From positions 40,273-104,272 of the forward strand of contig NZ_JALJRY010000038.1 in assembly GCF_024519455.1 (NCBI RefSeq): 64,000 bases of DNA, read 5' to 3'. The position numbers and the translations under genes are program-made. The first letter of the stretch is position 1. Each line of letters opens with the position of its first letter. Origin of the DNA: Streptomyces sp. STR69 (GTDB lineage Bacteria > Actinomycetota > Actinomycetes > Streptomycetales > Streptomycetaceae). Below are positions 17,397 to 25,868 of the stretch, one piece after another. The notes beneath the pieces are model-generated. The model saw nothing but the letters and a program-made list of their open reading frames with translations, was not told the origin of the DNA and searched no databases.

Positions 17397-19181
17397 GTGC
17401 GGCCGGAGGGCTACGACTACGACACCTACAGCCGACTGGCCGGACCGCTCACGGAGCCGTCCGGTGCGTCGTACCAGGTGCAGTACAACTCGCTCCTCTC
17501 GCGCGAGCCCCACCGAATACGCGCCATCCTCCTGATGAGCCTCGCCCCGGTGCTGACCGCCGCCCTGCTCGTCTATCTCGTCTGGCCCACCCACTGGGTG
17601 GAGCGCGAGGGCGGTCAGGAGTGGATGGTCGGGCTCGACATCACGATGCTGATAGCCATCGGCCTCATCGAGCTGTTCATGGTCGTCAACGTCGCCTCCG
17701 TCGCCCACGCCACCCTGGTCGCCCGCGACCCGGTCCCCGTCGTCCCCGCCCCCGGCACCCGCGTCGCCTTCCTCACGACGTACGTCCCGGGCAAGGAGCC
17801 CCTCTCCATGGTCCGCGCCACCCTCGAAGGCGCGGTCGGGGTCACGCACACCGGGCCCGTGGATGTGTGGCTCCTCGACGAAGGGGACGACGAGCAGGCC
17901 AAGGCCCTGTGCGCCGAGTTGGGCGTACGGCACTTCACCCGGCACGGAGTCCCGGAGTGGAACCGCCCCAAGGGCGTCCACAAGGCCCGTACCAAGCACG
18001 GGAATTACAACGCCTGGATCGCGATGCACGGCGGCGACTACGAGTTCTTCGCCTCCGTCGACACCGACCACGTGCCGCTCCCCAACTTCCTTGAGCGGAT
18101 GATGGGTTACTTCCGAGACCCGGACGTGGCCTTCGTCGTGGGACCGCAGGTGTACGGGAACTACCACAACCCCGTCACCAAGGCCGCCGAGTCGCAGCAG
18201 TTCCTCTTCCACGCGTTGATCCAGCGCGCCGGCAACCGATACCGCGCCCCCATGTTCGTCGGCACCAACAACGTCGTACGGATGGCCGCCGTCAAGCAGA
18301 TCGGCGGGCTGTACGACTCCATCACCGAGGACATGGCCACCGGCTTCGAACTCCACCGGCACCGCAACCCGTTGACCCGCACGCACTGGCGGTCCGTCTA
18401 CACCCCGGACGTGCTCGCCGTGGGGGAGGGGCCGGCCTCCTGGACCGACTTCTTCACGCAGCAGATGCGGTGGTCGCGCGGCACGTACGAGACGCTGATC
18501 AAGCAGTACTGGAAGGCGCCGTTCACGATGCCTCCCGGGCGGCTGTTCTCCTACACGATGATGCTCGTCTACTACCCGATGACGGCCGTCAACTGGCTGC
18601 TGGGCATCATGAGTTGCTTCCTGTTCCTGTGGTTCGGCGCCTCCGGCACCCAGGTCGCCGCGTCCGTGTGGCTGATGCTCTACAGCGACGCCGCGGCCCT
18701 GCAGATCGGGCTCTATCTCTGGAACCGGCGGCACAACGTCTCCCCGCACGAGCCGGAGGGGTCGGGCGGTCTCGCGGGCATGGCGATGTCCGCGCTGTCC
18801 GCGCCGATCTATCTCAAGTCCCTGGGCGAGGCGCTCGTCCGCAGGCCCAGCCGGTTCGTCGTCACCCCCAAGGGCGGCGACGCCAGCCCGGACCGGGTGA
18901 TGACCTTCCGCATCCACCTCTTCTGGGCGATCCTCCTGGCGACCTCGCTGGCCGCCTCCGTCGTCCTCGACCACACCCACGCGGCCATGCGCACCTGGGC
19001 CGTTCTCGCGATGGTCATCTCCCTTGCGCCGCTCGGTGTTTGGGTCGGCTCGCTGGTCAAGGAGCGCCGGGAACGGCACGCGCTGCTCGGCGCCACGCGC
19101 ACCCTCGACACCGTCGAACCCGCTCTCGCCACCACCGGGGCCGGCCCGTCCGTCTCCGGCACCACGACAGGGGGCAACTAG
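17397..19181 (+). CDS. cslA: Cellulose-synthase-like family 2 glycosyltransferase (CslA type)
   Basis: 594-residue membrane GT2 enzyme that polymerises a beta-glucan from UDP-sugar and extrudes it, as proposed for CslA at Streptomyces hyphal tips. Two N-terminal membrane spans (about residues 43-63 and 80-105) precede the catalytic domain. This has DEGDD (161-165), the DTD metal motif (222-224), the TED catalytic base motif (310-312) and QQMRW (355-359), the QxxRW acceptor motif. At least four further spans follow. The GTG at 17397 is preferred because GGAGGG lies 5 bases before it; the TTG at 17385 overlaps that site. The oxidase gene follows after 3 bases. The N-terminus differs from the CslA I remember, so it could be a paralogue. 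Confidence 0.88.
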   Translation: MRPEGYDYDTYSRLAGPLTEPSGASYQVQYNSLLSREPHRIRAILLMSLAPVLTAALLVYLVWPTHWVEREGGQEWMVGLDITMLIAIGLIELFMVVNVASVAHATLVARDPVPVVPAPGTRVAFLTTYVPGKEPLSMVRATLEGAVGVTHTGPVDVWLLDEGDDEQAKALCAELGVRHFTRHGVPEWNRPKGVHKARTKHGNYNAWIAMHGGDYEFFASVDTDHVPLPNFLERMMGYFRDPDVAFVVGPQVYGNYHNPVTKAAESQQFLFHALIQRAGNRYRAPMFVGTNNVVRMAAVKQIGGLYDSITEDMATGFELHRHRNPLTRTHWRSVYTPDVLAVGEGPASWTDFFTQQMRWSRGTYETLIKQYWKAPFTMPPGRLFSYTMMLVYYPMTAVNWLLGIMSCFLFLWFGASGTQVAASVWLMLYSDAAALQIGLYLWNRRHNVSPHEPEGSGGLAGMAMSALSAPIYLKSLGEALVRRPSRFVVTPKGGDASPDRVMTFRIHLFWAILLATSLAASVVLDHTHAAMRTWAVLAMVISLAPLGVWVGSLVKERRERHALLGATRTLDTVEPALATTGAGPSVSGTTTGGN

Positions 19182-19184
19182 ACC

Positions 19185-21140
19185 ATGGCGTACCAGCCGT
19201 CCCAGAAAACCAGGAAGACCGTCCTCGGCATCGGCGGCATCGCCGTCCTGGCCGGTCTCAACGCCCCGGCCGCCCTCGAATTCGCCGGCGAGCAGTACCA
19301 CGAGTACAAGATCACGCGGCCCGACTACATGGCCGAGTACGGCTCCTGGGACCAGATCGACATCCCGAAGGAGTACCGCACCAACGCCATCCACGCCTCA
19401 CTGCTGCACACCGGCAAGGTCCTGATCGTGGCCGGTTCGGGCAACGAACAGAAGAAGTTCAACGCGGGGTCCTTCGACACCGTCCTGTGGGACCCGAAGG
19501 CCAACACCTTCAAGAAGATCCCCACCCCGGTGGACTTCTTCTGCGGCGGCCACAGTCAACTCCCCAGCGGCAACCTGCTGGTGGCCGGCGGCACCGCCCG
19601 CTACGAACTCCTCGACGGCGAGGTCAAGCGGGCCGGCGGCGGTATGCGGGTGAAGAACGAGAACCCCAACAAGCCGATGTTCCTCAAGAAGGGCACCGTC
19701 TTCCGCTCACCGGCCGGCGTCGACTACGTCACCAGGTTCGACGTCACCGTCCCCAAGGCCAAGCGCGAGTTCAAGGTGACGTACAACGCCCGCGGTGTGA
19801 TGCAGCCCTGGCAGACCAAGGTCACCGCGAGCGAGGTCCGGGTCTTCGTCGAGGCCACCGAGGCGGGGCCGATGTCGGTCACCGAGAAGCAGGCCCAGTA
19901 CGACGTCGTCGGCCTCAAGGGCATCGACGCGAACAACACGTACGGCCTCTCCGAGAAGATCACCCTGGACAAGCAGGACTACCAAGGCATCCGCGCCGCC
20001 TACGAGTTCGACCCGAAGGCCGAGCGGTACATCGCCGTCGACCCGATGGACAAGGCCCGCTGGTACCCGACCCTCGTCGGCCTCGACGACGGCCGCGTCC
20101 TCGCCGTCTCCGGCCTCGACGACGTCGGCGTGATCGACCAGGGCGACAACGAGATCTACGACCCGAAGACCAAGAAGTGGACCCCGGGCCCCAAGCGCTA
20201 CTTCCCCACCTACCCGGCCCTCTTCCTCACCAAGGGCGGCAAGCTCTTCTACCCGGCCTCCAACGCCGGTTACGGACCCGCCAACAAGGGCCGCGAGCCG
20301 GGCCTCTGGGACCTGAAGACCAACAAGTTCACCACGGTGGCCGGACTGCGCGACCCCGACGAGACCGAGACCTCGTCCTCCCTGCTCCTCCCGCCCGCAC
20401 AGGACCAGAAGGTGATGATCCTCGGCGGCGGAGGCGTCGGCGAGTCCAAGAAGTCGACCCCGCGCACCGCGGTCGTCGACCTCAAGCAGGACAGCCCCGT
20501 CTTCAAGGACGGCCCCAACCTCCCCCAGGGCACCCGGTACTTGAACAGCGTGATCATGCCGGACGACTCGGTCTTCACCACCAACGGCTCCTCGGACTAC
20601 CGGGGCCGCAGCGCAAGCAACATCTTCAAGGCACAGTTCTACGACCCGAAGGGCAACGCCTTCCGCGAGGCCGCCGCCCCCATGGTCGGCCGCAACTACC
20701 ACTCCGAGGCGCTGCTGTTGCCCGACGGCAGGGTCGTCACCTTCGGCTCCGACCCGCTCTTCGACGACCAGGCCAACACCAAACTCGGCCACTTCGAGCA
20801 GCGCATGGAGATCTTCACCCCGCCCGCGCTGCACAAGAACGGCGGCAACAGGCCCGTACTGCAGGACGGTCCGGAGACCCTCGACCGCCACCACCGGGCG
20901 ACCTTCCGCACCGACCACCCCGACCGGGTCGTCAAGGCCCGTCTGATGCGGCCGAGTTCGGTCACGCACACGACGGACGTCGAGCAGCGCTCCATCGAAC
21001 TCGGCCTCGTCAAGGACGGAAAGTCGGTGACGGTGGACGTACCGAACGACCGGGCACTGGTGCCGCCCGGCTGGTACATGCTGTTCGTGACGGACGCGGA
21101 CGGCACGCCGTCGGAAGCCAAGTGGATCCAGGTGAACTGA
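19185..21140 (+). CDS. glxA: GlxA-type copper radical (galactose-oxidase-like) oxidase
   Basis: 651-residue extracytoplasmic oxidase. A hydrophobic N-terminal anchor (residues 12-30) is followed by a Kelch-type beta-propeller and a C-terminal DUF1929/E-set domain. Candidate active-site residues by galactose oxidase alignment are Cys120 (FFCGGHSQL) and Tyr294 (RWYPTL), which would form the Tyr-Cys cofactor. Further copper ligands would be Tyr505-His506 (NYHSEALLLPDG) and His595 (SVTHTTD). Trp293 next to the Tyr is a possible stacking residue. In S. lividans GlxA acts with CslA in deposition of tip glycan and in morphogenesis, with copper delivery through Sco (known). It is coupled to the cslA-like gene with a 3-base gap. 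Confidence 0.92.
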   Translation: MAYQPSQKTRKTVLGIGGIAVLAGLNAPAALEFAGEQYHEYKITRPDYMAEYGSWDQIDIPKEYRTNAIHASLLHTGKVLIVAGSGNEQKKFNAGSFDTVLWDPKANTFKKIPTPVDFFCGGHSQLPSGNLLVAGGTARYELLDGEVKRAGGGMRVKNENPNKPMFLKKGTVFRSPAGVDYVTRFDVTVPKAKREFKVTYNARGVMQPWQTKVTASEVRVFVEATEAGPMSVTEKQAQYDVVGLKGIDANNTYGLSEKITLDKQDYQGIRAAYEFDPKAERYIAVDPMDKARWYPTLVGLDDGRVLAVSGLDDVGVIDQGDNEIYDPKTKKWTPGPKRYFPTYPALFLTKGGKLFYPASNAGYGPANKGREPGLWDLKTNKFTTVAGLRDPDETETSSSLLLPPAQDQKVMILGGGGVGESKKSTPRTAVVDLKQDSPVFKDGPNLPQGTRYLNSVIMPDDSVFTTNGSSDYRGRSASNIFKAQFYDPKGNAFREAAAPMVGRNYHSEALLLPDGRVVTFGSDPLFDDQANTKLGHFEQRMEIFTPPALHKNGGNRPVLQDGPETLDRHHRATFRTDHPDRVVKARLMRPSSVTHTTDVEQRSIELGLVKDGKSVTVDVPNDRALVPPGWYMLFVTDADGTPSEAKWIQVN

Positions 21141-21169
21141 AGTTGACCCGGACGAACTGAACTGCCGGT

Positions 21170-22162
21170 CTACGCCTTGGAGTTGCGCGCCAGCTCCAAG
21201 GCGTACTCCGGCCACCACTGCCCGGCGTCCGGGCCGCCCGCGCAGGTGCCGTCCGAGGCGCCGGGCCGCTTGATCCACAGATAGGCGTCCAGGGCGGGTT
21301 CGCCGGTGTCGGTGGTCGGCCGGGTGCCCAGGCCCCGGCCCGGCGGGTTGCACCAGGCGCCGGGCAGCGGCCCGTTGCCGTTGCGGCTGCTGTCGACGAC
21401 GAAGTGCTTGCCGCCGAGGTCCTTCGACAGCTGGACGCCGTACTTCTTCGTCACCGCGTCCGTCTGGAAGTTGGAGACGTTCAGCGAGAACCCGTCGGCC
21501 TCCTCGACACCCGCCCGCTTCAGCGGCTCCACCAGCTTCCAAGGGTCCTGGATCCAGGCCGGGTTGCCCGCGTCGAGATACACCGCCGTACCGGGCTGCT
21601 GCTTCAGCCGGACCACCGCCTCGCTCAGCAACTGCTCCCGCTCGCCCTGGTACTCGCCGGGCGTGCACCCGTCCACCATGTGCGCGACCGCGTCCGGCTC
21701 CAGCACGACCAGTGCCTTCGAACTCCCCAGCGCCTCCGCGAACTTGCCGATCCAGGCCCGGTAGGCGTCCGCGTCCGCCGCCCCGCCCGCCGAGTGCTGA
21801 CCGCAGTCCCGGTGCGGAATGTCGTACGCCACGAAGATCGGCGTACGACCCTCCTGGCCCGCGGACGCCGTCGCCGCCCTGATCACCGGGCCGGGGTCGA
21901 GCTCGCCGGCCGGCCACAGCGCGGTCGGCTCCTCGGCGATCCGCTTCAGCAGGGTGGCGTCGTGCTTGCGGCCCTCCCGTTCCCACATCTGGATCTGCTC
22001 GGCCGCCGGGCTCGCCGGGTCGACCCAGAAGGACGTGGCGTGTGCCGGGTCCTTGGACCGGGCACCGGCGACGGAGGCCTCGTCGACGTCGGCGGCGGAC
22101 GAACAGCCCACCGCGAGCCCGAACACCGAGAGCACCGCGAACGTGCGGATCAGCCGGGACAT
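21170..22162 (-). CDS. cslZ: Lipoprotein glycoside hydrolase family 6 (endoglucanase-like)
   Basis: 330 residues. The signal peptide ends in a lipobox-like AVGC with Cys20, so the enzyme is probably membrane-anchored outside the cell. GH6 landmarks are FVAYDIPHRDCGQHS (residues 110-124) and VVLEPDAVAH (152-161), whose Asp157 is the expected catalytic acid. DAGNPAWIQDP and the C-terminal LWIKRPGASDG block also fit. It would cut or trim the beta-glucan made by the CslA-like synthase. It is convergent with the oxidase gene, 29 bases apart, and probably regulated separately. A TGACGA-T-TCGTCA palindrome lies 30 bases upstream of the start. Confidence 0.88.
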   Translation of the reverse strand: MSRLIRTFAVLSVFGLAVGCSSAADVDEASVAGARSKDPAHATSFWVDPASPAAEQIQMWEREGRKHDATLLKRIAEEPTALWPAGELDPGPVIRAATASAGQEGRTPIFVAYDIPHRDCGQHSAGGAADADAYRAWIGKFAEALGSSKALVVLEPDAVAHMVDGCTPGEYQGEREQLLSEAVVRLKQQPGTAVYLDAGNPAWIQDPWKLVEPLKRAGVEEADGFSLNVSNFQTDAVTKKYGVQLSKDLGGKHFVVDSSRNGNGPLPGAWCNPPGRGLGTRPTTDTGEPALDAYLWIKRPGASDGTCAGGPDAGQWWPEYALELARNSKA

Positions 22163-22191
22163 GCCGCTCCCTTGCGCGAGGGGACATTAAG

Positions 22192-22204
22192 TGACGATTC
22201 GTCA
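22192..22204. promoter_or_regulatory. Short palindrome upstream of GH6 gene
   Basis: TGACGA and TCGTCA are mirrored about one base, 30 bases upstream of the GH6 ATG in a locally AT-richer stretch. It is a plausible operator, unlike the CebR consensus. Confidence 0.35.
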
Positions 22205-22230
22205 GTGATTGTGGACGATCCATCACTCTG

Positions 22231-22560
22231 CCGGGCCCTGGCGCGCCGGTCGGCCGGTGCCTGAGGCCGGCACGGATTGCCGGTGGTGTTGGTTGGCGCG
22301 TGGTGTCGGGTGTTGCCGCACGGTGCCGGGCTCTGGTGCGGCGGTCGGCCGCCGCGTGAGGCCGGGGCGGGTTCCTGGTGGTGTTCCTTCGTGCGCCGGG
22401 CCGGGTGTTGGTGCGTCGGGCGGCCGGTGCCTGAGATGGGCGCGGATTGCCGGTGGTGCGCGGTATCGGGTGTCGGCGTGGGGTGTCGGTCCCTGGCGCG
22501 CCGGTCAGCCGCCGCCCGAGGCCAGCGCGATTCCCAGCGGGGTCCGTTCGTAGAGCACCT
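22231..22560. repeat. Four degenerate tandem copies overlapping the 3' end of the ArsR-like gene
   Basis: Blocks beginning near 22231, 22326, 22405 and 22486 share the order CTGG(C/T)GCGxCGGTCxGCCGxxGC, TGAGGCC, GCGGxTT, CGGTGGTG at roughly 80-95 base spacing. The fourth block is the coding 3' end of the ArsR-like gene (its GLALASGGG-type tail). The others look like decayed duplications of it. The tract fills the 340-base gap between the GH6 and ArsR-like genes, which has no other recognisable content. Confidence 0.55.
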
Positions 22561-23494
22561 GATGGCCGTAGCGCCGAGCCGTGAGCAGGCCCGCGTCGCG
22601 CAGCACCGTCAGATGCGCGGACACCGACGAGGGCGCCAGGCGGAGACGGTGGGCGAGGGCCGTCGTGGAGGCGGGCTCGTCCAGCGCGGCCAGCACGGTG
22701 GCCCGGCCGCGCCCCAGCAGCCGTAGCAGCGCGTCCGGTGTGTGGTCGGCGGGCTCGGCCCACAAGGCGCCGATGCCCCGGGCCGGGTAGGCCAGGGTCG
22801 GCTGCCAGGGGTGCTCGAAGGTGCTCACCACGTCCGGCCAGAGGAAGACGCTCGGCAGCAGCACCAGGCCCTGACCGCCGAGATGACGCTCGTGCTCGCC
22901 CCGGAAGGCAACGGTCAGCGTCCCCGCGTCCCAGGCACAGCGCCCGTTGATCTCCGGGAGCAGCACGCCGAGCCCCACCTCGGCGAGCCGGCGCGAGTGG
23001 AAGGCGATGTCCGCCTCCAGCAGGGCGCGCAGCCGCGGCCAGTCCGGCGCCACCAGGGTGTGCCAGACGGCCTCCATCGCGTCCGCCAACTCCTCGATCA
23101 TGCGGGCGGGTTCACGCAGCCAGGCCCGACCGCGCGCCGACTCCAGCGCGCCCGGGGTGTCCGCCAGCGACCTCGCCGTGTCCTCCCGGGCCTCGTCCGG
23201 ATCGGCCGCGCGGACGGCGGCGATCTCCTGCTCGAAGGTGGCCGAGGGCCCGTTCGGCGGCGGGCACAGCCAGTCGGGACAGTGCCCGGCCCGCGGCATC
23301 AGCAGCCACAGCGGCCCGAGATCGAGACCGGCCGCCGCCGCACCGGTCCGCCGCAGCCAGGGCGCGTGATACCCGTGCCGCTCCGGCCGCTTCAGCGTGC
23401 GCACGACCTCCTGCGTCTCCCAGAGCGGCGACACCGCGAACCGGCACCGGAGGAAGTCGTCCTCCCCGAAATACAGCCGCGACGGCATGCCCAC
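22505..23494 (-). CDS. ArsR-like winged-helix regulator with DUF5937-type N-terminal domain
   Basis: 329 residues. The helix-turn-helix is at the C-terminus (about 245-320): LLGRGRATVLAALDEPASTTALAHRL, then SSVSAHLTVLRDAGLLTARR, the ArsR recognition region. The N-terminal 230 residues resemble the DUF5937 regulators of Streptomyces and probably bind a ligand. GTG 23494 or ATG 23488 can start it; the G-rich segment ahead serves either. It is divergent from an MFS transporter with 107 bases between, so it likely controls that transporter. Its 3' end overlaps the degenerate tandem repeat. Confidence 0.85.
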   Translation of the reverse strand: MGMPSRLYFGEDDFLRCRFAVSPLWETQEVVRTLKRPERHGYHAPWLRRTGAAAAGLDLGPLWLLMPRAGHCPDWLCPPPNGPSATFEQEIAAVRAADPDEAREDTARSLADTPGALESARGRAWLREPARMIEELADAMEAVWHTLVAPDWPRLRALLEADIAFHSRRLAEVGLGVLLPEINGRCAWDAGTLTVAFRGEHERHLGGQGLVLLPSVFLWPDVVSTFEHPWQPTLAYPARGIGALWAEPADHTPDALLRLLGRGRATVLAALDEPASTTALAHRLRLAPSSVSAHLTVLRDAGLLTARRYGHQVLYERTPLGIALASGGG

Positions 23495-23500
23495 CCCCAG

Positions 23501-23530
23501 AAGGACCAGAAGGACCAGAAGGACCAGAAG
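23501..23530. repeat. 9-bp tandem repeat in the divergent promoter region
   Basis: AAGGACCAG occurs three times in a row from 23501, followed by a partial copy. It lies 7 bases before the start of the ArsR-like gene. It may be a regulator-binding array or simple replication slippage. Confidence 0.7.
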
Positions 23531-23601
23531 ACTCGGCTCGGAAGATTCGGCCGTACCCGAAACTCTAGGACGGCCCGGCGCCGCCGAGCACGCTGCTGCC
23601 C

Positions 23602-24846
23602 ATGCTTCAAGCCCCTCCCGCCCCGCCCACCGTCTACCGCCGCGTCCTCGCCGTCCCCGAGTTCCGCTTCGTCTTCGCCGCGCACGCGCTGTCCCTGCTC
23701 GGCGTGGTCGTCACCGAGATCGCGCTCTCCGTCCTCGTCTACGACCTCACCGGCTCGCCCCTGATGAGCGCGCTCGCCTTCGCGGTGGGCTTCCTGCCGT
23801 ATCTCATCGGCGGGACGCTCCTCGCCGGGATCGCCGACCGCTACCCGGCCCGGCGCGTGCTGGTGGTCTGCGACCTGCTGTGCGCGGGCTGCGTCGCGGC
23901 GATGGTGGCGCCGGGCACCGGCATCGCCGTACTGCTGCTGCTCCGCTGCGCCCTCGCCGTCGTCTCACCGGTGTTCGCGGGCACCCGGATGGCGACACTC
24001 GCCGACATCCTCGGCGACGGCGATCTCTTCGTGCTCGGCCGCTCGCTGCTGCGGATCGTCTCGCAGAGCGCGCTGCTCGTCGGCTACGGACTCGGCGGCC
24101 TGCTGCTCACTCTGCTCTCCCCGCGCCACGCCCTGCTGATCACCGTGGGCACCTTCCTCGCCTCCGCCGCGCTGCTGCGCCTCGGCACCCGGCGCCGCCC
24201 CGCCCGGGCGAGCGGAGGGGGCGCCCTGCTGGCCGACTCCCTCAAGGGCGCCCGGCAGGTGCTCGCCGACCGCCGGGTACGGGCGCTGCTCCTGCTGTTC
24301 TGGCTCCCGGCGATGTTCTCCGTCGCCCCCGAGGCCCTCGCCGCCCCCTACGCGGCCGAACTCGGCGCCGGTTCGACCGGGCTCGGGCTGCTGATGTGCG
24401 CCCTGCCCGTCGGCACGATCGCCGGCGAGCTGTACGCCGGCTCCCGGCTGCGCCCCGCCACCCGGGAGCGGATCGCCCTCCCCCTGGTCTGCTGCACGTT
24501 GCTGCCCTACCTCGGCTACGCCTTCCGGCCGGGCCTCGCCCTCTCCCTCGCGCTGCTGATGGTCGCGGGCGCCGGGTCCGCGTACACGCTCGGCATCGAC
24601 CAGTGGTTCGTCCGGGACGTGCCCGAGGAACTGCGCGGCCGGGCCATGACGCTGCTCACCGCCGGGCTGATGACCATCCAGGGCGTCGGCATGGCCCTGG
24701 CCGGTGCTGCCGCCGAGTTCGCCGGGGTGCGCGGGGCGGTCGTGGGGGCCGGGGCGCTCGGCACGGTGTGCTGCGCCCTGCTCGCCGTGGAAGCCCGCAG
24801 GACCGCCGGGGGGCCACCGGCGGACCGAAAGGCGAGACGGGGCTGA
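23602..24846 (+). CDS. MFS transporter
   Basis: 414-residue major facilitator with about 12 membrane helices. EFRFVFAAHALSLLGVVVTEIALSVLVYDLTGS at the N-terminus and the loop ADRYPARRVLVVCD (motif A-like, about residues 74-87) resemble MFS_3/enterobactin-type exporters; DVPEELRGRAMTL in a late loop is also typical of that group. It is divergent from the ArsR-like regulator, a common pairing for inducible efflux. The ATG at 23602 has no strong ribosome site, so a leaderless or short-leader transcript is possible. The MarR gene follows 33 bases later. Confidence 0.88.
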   Translation: MLQAPPAPPTVYRRVLAVPEFRFVFAAHALSLLGVVVTEIALSVLVYDLTGSPLMSALAFAVGFLPYLIGGTLLAGIADRYPARRVLVVCDLLCAGCVAAMVAPGTGIAVLLLLRCALAVVSPVFAGTRMATLADILGDGDLFVLGRSLLRIVSQSALLVGYGLGGLLLTLLSPRHALLITVGTFLASAALLRLGTRRRPARASGGGALLADSLKGARQVLADRRVRALLLLFWLPAMFSVAPEALAAPYAAELGAGSTGLGLLMCALPVGTIAGELYAGSRLRPATRERIALPLVCCTLLPYLGYAFRPGLALSLALLMVAGAGSAYTLGIDQWFVRDVPEELRGRAMTLLTAGLMTIQGVGMALAGAAAEFAGVRGAVVGAGALGTVCCALLAVEARRTAGGPPADRKARRG

Positions 24847-24879
24847 CCACGATGTGACCGGCCGGTAAGGTCTGGTGCC

Positions 24880-25389
24880 GTGCCGAAGCCCCTCAGTCTC
24901 CCTTTCGACCCCATCGCCCGCGCCGACGAACACTGGAAACAGCGCTGGGGAAACGTGCCCTCGATGGCCGCCATCACCTCGATCATGCGGGCACAGCAGA
25001 TCCTGCTCGCCGAGGTCGACGCGGTCGTGAAGCCGTACGGACTGACCTTCGCGCGGTACGAGGCACTGGTGCTGCTCACCTTCTCCAAGGCGGGTGAGCT
25101 GCCGATGTCCAAGATCGGCGAGCGGCTCATGGTGCACCCCACGTCCGTGACGAACACCGTGGACCGGCTGGCCAGGTCCGGCCTGGTCGCCAAGCGCCCC
25201 AACCCCAACGACGGCCGCGGCACCCTCGCCTCCATCACCGACAAGGGCCGCGAGGTCTGCGACGCGGCGACCCGCGACCTGATGGAGATGGACTTCGGGC
25301 TGAGCGCCTACGACGCGGAGGAGTGCGGGGAGATCTTCGCGATGCTGCGCCCGCTCAGGGTCGCGGCGGCGGACTTCGACGAGGACTGA
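24880..25389 (+). CDS. MarR family transcriptional regulator
   Basis: 169 residues. Dimerisation helices (MAAITSIMRAQQILLAEVDAVV) are followed by the winged helix at about residues 70-125 (LPMSKIGERLMVHPTSVTNTVDRLARSGLVAKR). The wing PNPNDGRGTLASITDKG is standard MarR. A conserved N-terminal block LPFDPIARADEHWKQRWG is found in actinobacterial MarR proteins placed near acyl-CoA mutase genes, so this could regulate icmA. Start is GTG at 24880. The DUF3817 gene lies 66 bases downstream in the same direction. Confidence 0.9.
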   Translation: MPKPLSLPFDPIARADEHWKQRWGNVPSMAAITSIMRAQQILLAEVDAVVKPYGLTFARYEALVLLTFSKAGELPMSKIGERLMVHPTSVTNTVDRLARSGLVAKRPNPNDGRGTLASITDKGREVCDAATRDLMEMDFGLSAYDAEECGEIFAMLRPLRVAAADFDED

Positions 25390-25455
25390 CGCGGGCGAGG
25401 GACGGTGACTGACCCGGGGAAAGATCGCCCGGAACCGGTCGTTACGCTCGTCCTC

Positions 25456-25794
25456 ATGAAAAAGAGCGTGCTGACCCGCTACCGCGTCATGGCGTACGTC
25501 ACGGGTGTCCTGCTGGTCCTGCTGTGCCTCAGCATGATCGCCAAGTACCTCCTCAAGATCGACGGTGCCGGGAGCTTCACCGAGGTCGTCGCCATCGCGC
25601 ACGGCTGGCTGTACGTCGTCTACCTGCTCTTCGCGTTCGACCTGGGCTCCAAGGCGAAGTGGCCGGTCGGCAAGCAGCTCTGGGTGCTGCTCGCAGGGAC
25701 CATCCCGACGGCCGCGTTCTTCGTGGAGCGGAAGATCAGCCACGAGCTGGAGTCGAAGATCGTCGAGCCGACTCCGGTCCCCGCCAAGGCCTGA
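25456..25794 (+). CDS. DUF3817 family membrane protein (second copy)
   Basis: 112-residue paralogue of the protein at 16561-16911, with three membrane segments (about residues 12-33, 45-62 and 71-88). It carries the same layout VVAIAHGWLYVVYLLFAFD then LLAGTIPTAAFFVERK. The ATG at 25456 was chosen over the GTG at 25405 because the family starts with a short basic segment (MKKSVLTRYRVMAYVTG). It probably belongs with the upstream MarR gene. No function is established. Confidence 0.86.
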   Translation: MKKSVLTRYRVMAYVTGVLLVLLCLSMIAKYLLKIDGAGSFTEVVAIAHGWLYVVYLLFAFDLGSKAKWPVGKQLWVLLAGTIPTAAFFVERKISHELESKIVEPTPVPAKA

Positions 25795-25837
25795 TCACTA
25801 CCGGGGCGTCACTCGGATGCCCCGGTTGCCCATCGAC

Positions 25838-25861
25838 ATTTACTAGGACGTCCTAGTAAAT
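25838..25861. promoter_or_regulatory. Perfect 24-bp palindrome overlapping the icmA leader
   Basis: ATTTACTAGGAC is followed directly by its reverse complement GTCCTAGTAAAT, 7 bases before the icmA ATG. The tight position means a bound dimer would block transcription or translation initiation. A TetR gene is convergent at the other end of icmA and is the first candidate ligand-responsive repressor; the MarR gene upstream is the second. Confidence 0.85.
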
Positions 25862-25868
25862 TCGAAGC

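Noticed and set aside
22163..22230. CebR-type operator in front of the GH6 gene
   Set aside because: The TGGGAGCGCTCCCA consensus is absent; only a TGACGA-T-TCGTCA palindrome is present.
19707..22763. 1018-residue minus-strand frame under glxA and the GH6 gene
   Set aside because: Shadow frame; the propeller oxidase on the + strand and the lipoprotein hydrolase on the minus strand account for the codon bias.
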